A stretch of DNA of 64,000 nt, from NCBI GenBank assembly GCA_013396915.1, contig VWZL01002043.1, positions 124,001 to 188,000 of the forward strand. The letters run 5' to 3'. The stretch is from Stercorarius parasiticus. Its lineage: Eukaryota; Chordata; Aves; Charadriiformes; Stercorariidae. This document shows positions 39,701-51,700 of the stretch, piece after piece. The stretch's first letter is position 1; each line of letters opens with the position of its first letter. Under the pieces are notes generated by a model, which saw only the letters and a list, made by a program, of their open reading frames with translations, was not told where the DNA came from and searched no databases. Made by a program: the position numbers and the translations under genes.

Positions 39701-42700
39701 TGTTTTAAAGCATGGTAGCATCAAAATTAAATCCACTAAAACCTGACTGAAGATTGCATTAACTGGAATTTTTTGTGTTGTGTCCCCCTAGGAGGAACAG
39801 GCTGCTAAACTCAAAGCCGAGAAGATTAGGGTTGCGTTAGAGAAGATTAAAGAGGCACAAGTGAAAAAGGTAAATTATTTATACTGGTTTATAAGATCTT
39901 TATTTTAATCATATTCACCTGGAAAACATAGGCAAAATTCTTCTCATTTGTGTTTATTACCCTTAAGTTGCCCTAAACAAAATAGGTACGCTGTAGTGTT
40001 CTGATCTTGAGTGATAATGTACTTTCTCATCTAGTCTGGATCTAATCAAGAAAATCCTAGTATATGGAATAACATTATGTTTTTCTTAAGGAATAGCTTA
40101 TTTTGTAGCTAGTGCACATTGAGAAGACTCTGCCGACTTCCACCAAGAGCTGAAATGAAGGTCCAGCCTCCTGAGATTGTTTTTTTATATGAAGCAGTCA
40201 CACATTTAAAATTTGGATCTGTTTCCTTTACAGACCCCTTTCCATTACGCATAGCAAGATTTTCCAGTGATAGATGGAATACAAGCATTCTAGACTACAG
40301 TCAGGGGTTACCAAGTGGAGAAAGTCTACTGACACCACTTGATGCATTATTAAAGAATTGAAAGCATTCCCTTGAAATTTAGCGTTCTTATTTTAAGTTC
40401 GGAGTTTTTCAGTAGCTTAAAATGCCTTTTACGTTACGTTTATATGTCAAAAGCTAAAAAACCTTGTCCTGGCTGGAAGATGGGAATTACCAAGCAAATC
40501 GGTGTATTACAGCTAGTATGTTTTAACTTTTCCAGCTGAACAAGGTGTAAGGAAGCATAATGATCGGCAAGAAGAATCTATTATCTTAAGCCTTTTTGAT
40601 TGGTTAAAAAAAAGGCTGCATTTTTCTTTCTGGACAGTGACCTCTTTAAAGTGCCTATGAAAAGCCATTCTGTTTTAAAAGCAGATTTCTTTCGCACTAA
40701 TGCTTCACACTCCCCAGAAAAAGAGGATTTAGTATAGGTATGTTATTTACATAATCAGCATTTTTGGAAAATATGGAGAAAGTGGGCACAAAGCTTGAAT
40801 TGCAGATCTGAAAAATTCTGATTCTATATAAGGTTGTGGGGAACTCTGTGTCTATGTTTGTTCCACCTAGTTATGTGAGAAAAATTGTCACAAAGACACT
40901 TTTTAATCCAAACAGGACACTTTGGCAGGAGGGATTTTTTTTTCTTCTTAAAAAACAATGAAAGCACATTGTCATTGTATTGGGAAGACCTTTATATTTA
41001 CTTTCTTATACTGAAGGAGAACAGTATCTTGTTAAGTGTCTGTGATACAAGTATCTCGCCGTCATTTATGGCTTTTTACATTTTGAGGGAGTGTTTTGAT
41101 TGAACTTAATATTTTATGCTATTTTAATAAAATCTCAGAAAAAGAAACAAGATCTTAAAAAAACATGTTTTTATTTGAATTGTGGGAAACTAATCCTTCT
41201 TATTTTGCTGATTTTCTGCTTAATAGTTGGTGATCAGAGTCCACATGTCTGATGACAGCTCAAAAACAATGATGGTGGATGAGAGGCAGACAGTGAGACA
41301 AGTATTAGACAATCTGATGGACAAATCGCATTGTGGTTACAGTTTAGACTGGTCATTGGTGGAAACCATCTCTGAATTGCAAATGGGTAAGTAATAAATA
41401 CAAACATTTATAATTCTTACCTATTGATGTAATACTTGTCTATATGTATGTCCTCAGAATTATTTAAATTCTTGTCTTCATAATGTTCCTCATCCCGTTC
41501 ATTCATGTAGTAAATGTTCATTCATGTAATAAAGCTCATGAATGACGTTTCAGAATGATCTGGCAATGTTTTCTTCTTTCATGTTAAAAGCACTTCTAAA
41601 TTGTAAGGTGTGATATAGTAATTTTACTAATGTCTGGTCACTGAGCCTCTTGGTTTTGATGTATTCCTCATGGAAGAAAGAGGTAAGGGATAAAAAACTT
41701 ACTGTGCATCATCCTCTCTGTAAACAGTATTTTGTACTGATCCTAAAAGCTCTTATTACAAAAAACTGTCTACATTTCTTTCTGTTAAGTATTTTAATGC
41801 AATTGGCCATAATGTCTCTAAGGGCAATTAAAGCTCCTTTGCACTCCATCACACATACCACAATGTAAGTTGTTCATTTAGTCAAAGGATGTAGCAAGTC
41901 AATGGAAAAGAAGGGGAAAAGTGATAGAAACCCAATATTACTAGTCCCCATTATCAGAGAAGAATTGCATGAAAGAGTTGTTAAGCTTCTTACTTGTTGA
42001 CTAAAAAGAAGCCCAGAACTGATTTCAAATTAAAATGCAAATAAATATTTCCTGTTTCTTTTGGTGAAACTTTTTCTATTTCAGGCAATGTAGCATGTTA
42101 ACTTCGCTAATTGTTAGACAAAAAAGGCCGTTGTAGGGTGACAAGGTATCCTTTGAATATTCTGCCTTTCATTTGAAAAATAACAACTTACTAGGCTCAA
42201 AAGCTTAAAATTGTAATAAATTAAATCTTAAGTTGCGCAATTTTGAAACTAGAAAGAATTTGCATAAATTATATGTAAATCCAAATTAGGTATTTGAAAA
42301 TCAAAGGTGTAATTCTGTAGTGTTTTACCAATGAGAATAATTTGAATAAATAACCTTATGAGTTTTGCAGTAGTTTCATGTTTCTATCACTGAAAAATCT
42401 TTGATTGTGTATGTAGCAGGATCCTGGACTCAAGGCTCAAACAGGGGTCTTTCCCATCTTGGATTTGCTTTCATAACACACTTCCATTCACTGTGCAGCC
42501 TGGGAAGTATAAAGGAAAAAATATTTTCAATTTCTGTTAGAAACAAAGAGCTAGGCTGCAGACAGAAAGATAAACTGGTATTTATCCAAATTAACAGTGT
42601 GGCTGAATTAAGATTATTTTGAAATGAAACCAGGGTTAACAAATCTCTCTTGTTGGGTATGTATATACTTGTTCGGCAAGTATATACATACCCTACCGTA

Positions 42701-45700
42701 TGGGCTCAGTGACATACTGTGAATGACAGAATTTAACTTCTGATAAACCTAGGAGGGATGTGAAAAGATTAGAATTCAGTTTCCTCTTTTGTTTTTCAGT
42801 TTAGCTTTCCTTGATCCTTGGTAGAGCAACTATAGTTTTTCATAGATTTTATATATGTGTTTTTTTTAAAAGACAATCCAAAACGCAGCCAGTTTGATTC
42901 ATATATTTTATACTGGAACTTGAAAAACAGATGAAAAAATTATTACAATAAAGCCCTCACCCTATGTGCTATTGTGTATTGTATTGTGTTATTTTTCCGG
43001 TGGCTCCTCTTTTAAAACTTCTTTTCTGGCAATGCCTGTGCAAGAGGAAGGAACTCCTTTATTATAGTATTTTCCTTTAGCAAGACACAGAAGACCTACA
43101 TACCTTTACAATGTATTTCACAATATTGTCTTGTCAGTTGATTGCTCACTAATTGCACAGTTCAATAAAATGCAGTGAAAGCTTTAAGCTAACAAACTGC
43201 GGAGGAAGACATGTGTTCCTGGTTGTCTTTGCATTTTTTATGTGGTCTGCTTCAAATGTGTGTGTTTAACTAATTTTGAAGAGTCTGATTTAGGTACGTG
43301 TACCTAAGTGGAAGACCACCTGTTACTATCTAATGGTTTAACAAGGTGCTTTATATGTACTTTTAGAGGAACTCAGTGATATTATTTCCAGAATGCAGAA
43401 TGAAATGCTTTGCCCAGTTTTACCCTGCAAGTTTGTAACAGAAACAACTCTGGAAGGTTTCTTTTGGTTGGGAGAAAGGTTGTTTTCATTTTTTAAGTGA
43501 GAACAGAATACGTCTATAAAGTATCTGAGTTAGTATGTTTTAATTTTAGAGGGTATGTTTAATAATAGGAATATTGCATGATATACAGTTTTACATACTA
43601 TAGGTACATTATACTCAGTGAATAAGTTGTTTCGTGTTTGAGTTCAGTTGTTGTTCTTGTAATAACAGTTGATATGTTTTGAAAGCTATCCAGTTTTGCT
43701 AATGAGGCTGCAGTGAGATTTAAGCTTTTGTATCACAGTCCTCTGAAGTTTTTTTGTTTTGTTCTTCTGTTAGGTAACACCTATTTTACTTTCTTGGAAG
43801 ACAGTATTGCTGGGTTGCTGATAGAGCTTGATGGAAGTCGTGAGTTGTAACTTGAAAGCTTCTTAGAGAGATCTCATTGAGACCTTTGTAATGTTGTGTT
43901 GTCATCTCAAACCTTAATTCATTCCCTACAGATGACATTTTGTTGCATTCACTCTGCTTAATTACCAAAGATGTTGAGATGTCATCTGTCATCTCAGTCT
44001 TCATTAGTGATAGCTCCTAGGTCTGGATGTGATCAGTGCCATATACCCTCTGTAAAAATGTGGTGTAATTATTTTGTGGAAAAAACATCTGCTTTCAGAT
44101 GCAATTGAAAGGTCAAGCAAGTCCCAAAGGATTCTGAAAGAAATAATTTGCTGCAATGCCACTGTGCGGCCTCTGTGAAGAGAGAAAAATTGTGGAAAGC
44201 AAGATTCTACTTCAGTGTCTTTGAAAGGAGGAGAAAGTTGGTCTAGTGGTTTCCAAAGATATATTCTTCCTTATTTATTTTAGAATAAGGGGTTTCAGAT
44301 ATTTCTTTACCGTTTCAGTAAAAGATCAGAGTTCTCGGAAGCCATTGTTGATACATCATTTATTCAGCAAAACAGATTGTAAGAAATAGGCAGCGTCAGT
44401 TTTCAGATTTCTTCTACCCCCACTAACCATGGGTATTCTGAATTTTGGAGGCATTTTGTTTCCCCTCTGATCATTGTCTGTATTACTTTTTTGGTACCTT
44501 ACGAGTGACATAATGATTGGGGATGTAGAAACAAATTTTGTGCTGAAAAGCTGCCTAATAAATTCCTCCAGGGATTGTGTGGACCAGACTACATATAAAT
44601 GTGATAACCTTCCTGTTTGTACTCATAACATTTGAAATGTTGTCTGCTGTGTTCATGTGGGATGGTAGGCTTTGTCAGGTAAAAAAAGAAAAACTTCATA
44701 TGTTGATGGAACTATAAGCGTGAGGAGAGACAAGTGAAAGTGTTGAGCGAGTGTATGTGTAAAACCAGACATGTCTGAAAGTTGACTAAGTTCTTTTAGT
44801 TTCTTAGTGTAAACTTCTTCCCCATTTTAGTAGACCTTGAACTCTGCTTTCTCTCCATATATGCCTTGTCTCCCAGATATGACTACAGAGTCGTTTCTAT
44901 CACAAAATGTGACAGATTCAAATGTATTTTGCTCTCTTGTTATTGCTGCAGAAAGGATCTTTGAAGATCATGAAAATTTAGTTGAAAATCTTCTGAACTG
45001 GACAAGAGATAGTCAAAACAAACTAATGTTCGTGGAACGTATAGAGAAATACGCACTTTTCAAGAATCCCCAGGTAAGCCTGAGATTCACATTGAATGCG
45101 TGTGTGCATGCACACATGCGTTCCTGGTTCCACTTTCTTTCTTTTTTTGGTAGCATTCATCTCCATACTTTTATTTTGATACTTGTGTATGTATTAAAAT
45201 GCCAGGCAACTTTACATTTCAGCACCATGTACATCCATATTGTGGTTGGCACGAAATCAACCATGAGCTGAAGCAATCTGTTTGCTAACGTATTTGTGCG
45301 TAATTTTAACGGAGGTGAAGGCAAGCAGTCTTATGGCATTTACGCCAATACTTAGTGCTGTTCAAAGATGTAAATGTGCAAGAAAGGTGTTGACAGATAT
45401 TTCTAGTAGTAATGCCTCTCCACTGTTGCTGGCAAGAAGGGGAAGAAAATCGAAGAGAATAGCTATTCCATGGTCAAATGGCAAGTGAAGAGATGAGAGC
45501 ATGCATCCCTCCCTGTGGAAGCTGGGACCTGCCTCTCTTCACCTGTGTTTCTGTTCCCTGGTTAGGAAACCAAAGGCCCCTCTTCTCTCTCAAATGGCCT
45601 CAAAGGCCTCTCTCCTCTTAAATGATGGCTACAGATTTGGTATCCAGCAGCAGTTCAGTACTGTAAGGGAGTGGAGGAAAAGAAATGTAAAAGCAGAAGG

Positions 45701-48700
45701 TGTCTCTTTGAAGAATTTGAATTGAAAAGGATTGGAAAGAATATCCCTTGATCTCTCTTTTGACTCTTACCTAATGTATTCTCTTTTGGGGTCATAGATT
45801 ACTTTTATGTCTGTATGGCATCTATGTAGCAATGTCTTGGGTGTAAACTGAGTGTCAGTTTTGCGCACTCATCCTTTGAGACACCATCAATGTACTTGAT
45901 TATTTTTTTTTGTGTGTGTAAGCAAGAATTGAAAACCAGCCCCTATTCAAGTGCTTTGTGATGAAGCACAAAAACTCTCAATTATTTTTAAAAGTATGTA
46001 GTTGATCCATTTACTATCAGTACATATGGTAGGCACTGTCAACAAGAATGAGGTACCAGCATAAAACCAGTATTTCTCCTTGGTTTAAAGTATTGAACTG
46101 GCTAAAGTTTGTGAATATTGTTTTTTTTCCAGTATAAGAGATAGAAGTTAGGAAGCGGAAGGTTTTCATCGTCCCAGTCCTTTCCAAGCTGAAGAAGAGT
46201 ACAAAACCTATTATACAGTACCTATGCATAATTAGGTTCCTTTTAAGAAGAGGAGTATTTAGTAATTCTTTATGAAAAATAAATATTTTTATTCAGCAGA
46301 CTTGTCAGGGCAAGGTGGAAAGAAGTACATTGCTTCAGCGTGCACTTCTTTGAGCACATAAATAATGGCAGTATGTAACAAGTTTAAAGGCTATGGGTTT
46401 TTAAATATTTTTATTGCGGGATTTTCAAGTTCATGGTATTTTTATTTCTGGATGTATTGTACCAGGCAGCTGTTTATTTTGTGGAAAGCCAGGACAGTGT
46501 ATTTATCAGGCTGTTAAGATAAGGGTATGGACTGATTGATATTTCTGGAAAAGGTGGTTATAACTTAGTTCCATTTGGTATTTAGCAATCTGACAGATAG
46601 TTTCAGTTGGACTACAAAGTTTTGTTCAATTAATGTATTGTTCTTTGATAATAGCTGATTTTTTCTTACTGTTACAGAAAGGCAAATGAGAAATGTTATT
46701 TGCCTTGATCTCAGAATGTCTGTAGAAATATTAAGCTTTCTCTTGTTACAGAACTATCTTCTGGGGAAGAAAGAAACCTCTGAGATGGCAGACAGAAATA
46801 AAGAGGTGCTGCTGGAGGTAAGACTGCCAAAACAAAAAGGTTATAGTGGTCATTGCAGAGTTGGAAGCTAAACTCTAAAAGACGGTAATGATTGAAATTG
46901 ATGGACGGAGCTGAATGTAATTCTGGAACAACTGTGAATGGAATGTGTTGTATTTGAGATAAATGGCTATTTTTATGTTTCAGATATGATCAGTTAATAA
47001 AAATGTGTCTTTATTTTCTTTAATAACTAAAATACCATACACAGTGATAATCAAAATGAGGTTACCTGTAACTGTGGCTAAAACCAGGTGAAATTTGCAG
47101 AACTGTCACTTCTTTTTTTCCACCTGTGGTGGTAGGGATTTTTTTACTAGTACTCACCGAATGGGTATTCTCTACAAAATTGTATAGCATTCGTTCAGTG
47201 ACTGGTCTATGTTAATATTTTAAATTTTGTTAGTAAGCAGAGTAGTTAAAAATTGTTTCAGTTACATTTTAAAATAAGCAACCAAATACTAAATTTAAAA
47301 AAATGAGTGACAGAAAAGGAAGTCAATTAATATCGAACTCATTGTATAGTTTACAGAACTAAGGACAACAAAAAAAATGTGTGGAGCAAATAAAGCAAAA
47401 AGTAAACATAGCCTCCATAAGCTGAAAACTGAGTGGTCTTGTGACATTTTTGTAGACATGTAACTATGCTGAAGTGTCGTGGCTTCCACTTGATTTCCAG
47501 AATAATGATTATGGTTTCAATACTTACTACAAAAGTGAATGTTTGGGGTATTTAATTTTGGATTATACTTAATACAATTTAACTTATAAGTAGCATATGC
47601 ATTCTCTTAGTATATTATTAATATGGGTTTTAATAAGCGGTGATGTGAATACTGTGGATCAAAAAGATGCTTGAAGCCATGGCATGCGGAGGGTTGTAAT
47701 TCTATCTAATTCTCTCTGTCTTCTAGGATTACTCATAAGTCTCTCTGCTGCATATTAATCTGGACTGTATTTAAACCATTTGTTTTCCTCAGTTAGCTCT
47801 TTATAAATAGAACCTTAACAGAAATTGTAGTGTTGGCAGTTAGTGGCAAGAAAGTACTCACGGAATGAATTATAGATGTGTCTGGTGGATACGTAATGAG
47901 GTTTTGTGTATACTTAGATTTATGAGGCTATATCTATAAGGCGAGCTTGTGACTAGAAAGCCAGTAAAGCCATTGGGGGAGCTATTGCTCATAAGCAGTG
48001 GTTAGAAAATCTTTACAGTAGCTGCTAATATTTTTGTTGTTATTCTTACACTGAGAAAATGCTAAGATCCCCTATTGTGTTTGAATTACCTTATAGCTTC
48101 TAGAATTAATCTCTAATTCATATTACTGCATGAAAAAAAGAGATGTCCCTGTTATGTGTGCATTCCTTAGATAAAGAATTTCAGAATTTCAGTCATTAAG
48201 AGCAAACTGCTGCATGCTGGATGTTCTGTCTCTTTCTCTCTTCCCAAACCACTGTGTTTATTGGCAGGAATGTTTCTGTGGAAGTTCTGTAACTGTGCCA
48301 GAGATTGAGGGAGTTTTGTGGCTGAAAGAGGATGGTAAGAAGTCTTGGAAGAAACGTTACTTTCTTCTTCGAGCTTCTGGAATCTACTATGTCCCTAAAG
48401 GGAAGGCAAAGGTATGCTATTTTAAAGCAATTTCCCTGAATTGTTTATTGCTGGTAAATCATGCATGCAAGAGTCAGCCTTAAGTTTTGACTTAGCTGTG
48501 CCTTGCCTAGTGCCATGTCCCTTAATTAAAAGTGCAACTTTATCATGGAAATATTGTGTAGGTTACTGTGGTAGCACTTGATGTAAGGGTGTAACCTCAA
48601 ATTTAAAAATACAAGACAAAGGGTCTGCTTTTTGAGTGAGCTCGGGGTTAGGTGTTCAGAAGTACTTGAGGAAAAATGATTGGTGGAGTTAAGAAGCTGT

Positions 48701-51700
48701 CTTTTCCTGAGCAGAATTCAGACGAAGGATCAAATTGCACTGCAAATGCCAATCATAAAATATCAGACCAGCTCCACAACCAGTTTGCATAATTTTATTG
48801 TTCTCAGTTAGTTCATATAAATGGAATTCTTTTCGGACCAATTTGTGCTACATTTTTTGAAACTGGTAAATATAATACCATTTCTTCAGTGTCACTTACT
48901 GCTGTTCTGTGCGTATCAATAATGAAAAGTAAATAGAAAGCTGCTACAAATGCATTATAGCTTCAAGGCTATAATGAGTTCAAGTTGTCCATGAATCCAT
49001 CAGTCTTGACAGCCTCAGCTGATCCCCAGTACAGGAAGTCCACTTCCCACACAGCTGGCAACGAAGAGGAAATCTCTGTCAGCACATCAGCTCCCTTTAG
49101 AAATGAATGTATCTCAGATGTTCTTTCCAGAGCCCTTTGCTTTGTTAAAACAATATATATATGCAAGATAGCCTGTTCGAATTCGGTACCCTACAATCAC
49201 TGCCAAACATCATTAGAATTGTACTCACAATCACACTGGAATTTGGACACCTCAATTATTACGAAGAAGAAATGTAACCAGCAGCTGTTAAAAAGTTCCT
49301 GGTCAACCAATACTACTTACTCTCTACTGATTACCAACTCTGAATAAACATTAGTAGTCCGGTGTAAAATGTTGTCAAAAGGCAAAATGCAGACAAAACA
49401 CAATAAACCAGACTGAATTTGGGAAAAAGATATCCTGGTTAAAAATGAACGTCTGATGTAAGATGTTACATGCATGGCTGTATCTCCTTCTTGTATTGGT
49501 AGTTTTCGAATCAGATTGAAACTAATATTAGACCTTAACTAGACCTTATATTCGCATTGGATCTTAACACTAGATTGATTTTGTCAGTGTGTATGGTTTT
49601 CTTATAAAGAAGTTTTGTAAATTATTATTTTTGTATTTAATAGGTCTCGCGGGATCTTGTGTGCTTTCTACAGCTAGATCATGTCAATGTTTACTATGGA
49701 CAGGACTATCGGAACAAATACAAAGCACCCACAGACTATTGTTTAGTGCTAAAGGTAACTTGTTAATTGTTTTTAAAATTCTGATACTGAAAAGAGCAAT
49801 TAAAGAGCTTGAAACATTTCCACACTAATCTTAGTCCCTTATAATAACTACACTTTCTAATGGTGAGCAAGAGCTGATTAACACAATATTAATCTCGGGA
49901 GAGATTATAATTTAGAATATGGTGCCTATAGTAATATAACAATTGGAAAACTATGCCTGGCAGTTTTCAGGGTGAATCTCTAAATTGTTTTCATTCTGCA
50001 CAGGAGAAATCTAAATTGCCATAAGTTACAGTGACAATGAGAAAGCTATGTTTAACTATATTTTCTGTGGAGTTGCTGTGATGACCCCCCCTTGACAGAA
50101 ATACAATAAACAAATGAGAAAATGCCATGTGGGGACTAGTGCAGAGGGAAGAAATGGCTATGAATCACTTTCTTCCCCATCAGGCTGACAGATTTCCTCC
50201 TCTTGCCAGAAGATCCATGTGGATTATGTGGTGGAGGAGGAAAAAATATCATAGAAGCAGCAGAAGAATGGCTTTACTGGATGAATCTAGCACTCTAGGT
50301 TTCTCTGACAGTGGCTTTCTTTATAAGCTGCTTAGGGAAAAATTAGAGGTACAGGACAGTCTTGCAGAAATACTTGCACAGAATATTTTTTCAGCCTTTA
50401 GAAATTTAGGAAGCCAGGGAGTGAATCTTGACTGTTTAATAGCCATAGGTGCATTCTTACTCTTTGAGTATGTCCTGCCTCTTTTGGGATTCCAAGAAAC
50501 TTTTCGCATGCTTCAGCAATTGGGTACACCTTCTACACTTTTTTACTTATTCTGAGTTGCTTTCCATTTTATTTTCCCCTCGTTCTTGTATAGGAAGTGA
50601 AGAGTTAGTGAACAATTGTTGCCTGTTCTCCATGCTCCTCATGACTTTGTAAACATTTTTGTATTGCCCAGAATTGTCTTACTTCCAGACTGATGGTTCC
50701 CAGTCCCTCTAATTGTTCCTCATACTCTGAAACATAACATTAAACTCTTTTTGTCCCTTTGGCAACTCTATACCTTACAACAATTAAGGCTCAGTGAGAA
50801 AGGCCCTTGAAAGGCTAACTTCAGGGAGTTGCCATCTTCTCAGAGTTGTGCAGAAATTGGTATTAGACTCAAGTCTATTCATATTGCCCAACCTGAGGGA
50901 AACAGGGTGCTATAAAGGGAGAAACTTCTGAGTATAAAGGACAGGTAGAAAGAACAAGTAGAAAAAAATGTTATGACAGCGGTGATGACCTGATTTTAAA
51001 CTGTGAGATTAATAACTTAAGTACTTCAAGTTATTTTAAATTGCATCAACTCATCTCCCAGTCTCTCTTGACTCCCATACAGTGTTCAAAATGTTGTCAG
51101 TTCCTGCAGCATAGCTAGCTACAAAGCTATTTTAAAACAGGTTTTCACATTATGTTCATAGCAAGTGAAGTGTCTTCATGGGTTGGAAAGTAGTGCAAGT
51201 AACAAGAAATGGTTATAGTTGCACTTACAGTTCTCCTTTGATCTCTTACCTTCCCTGATTTGTGGTTCATCTGATGTTGCATATGTCAGTACATTAGAAT
51301 GTTGTATGTACCTGGAGTGTGTGGCTACCTGTCCACTGTGTGAAATCTAATAGGCAGGACAACGTGCATTTGGACCCATTGAGAGGTAGACACTGAATAT
51401 CAAATATGAGTCATGATATTAAGGGAGAAAGCTGAAACTGGAAATATTTTCCGTGTTCTTATAGGTCATTGGTGTAGTTAATTGGATGCAATAAAAAGCA
51501 AAAATGTCAGTGTTTGTAGGTATTTATGAATTCCTTGAAGAAAATTGATTTCTCCTGCTTACATGTAATTTTCTATCCATATCATTTGGAAAAGTTAATA
51601 GTGATCTATTTTTTCTATTTGACCACACAGTGATCTATTTGACCACACAGACTAAGTCTTATCTAAATAGATTTTTGTTAAAAAGTATTGCCATTCTGAG

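Larger units (their letters stand above)
11916..39791 (+). other. Large RAPH1 intron (27.9 kb)
   Basis: This is the longest intron in the window. It holds a 20-N gap (11978-11997), one ambiguous base (15065), a coding-like minus-strand stretch (about 15110-16366), a CR1 3' end (21966-22366), duplicated CR1 pieces (32488-33640) and a solo LTR (34015-34486). The remainder is AT-rich with only short chance reading frames. No second gene or conserved RNA was recognised. Confidence 0.85.

Noticed and set aside
44837..44951. Upstream in-frame extension of the RA exon at 44952
   Set aside because: The acceptor at 44950-44951 and the family sequence fix the exon start; the upstream codons are intron read-through.
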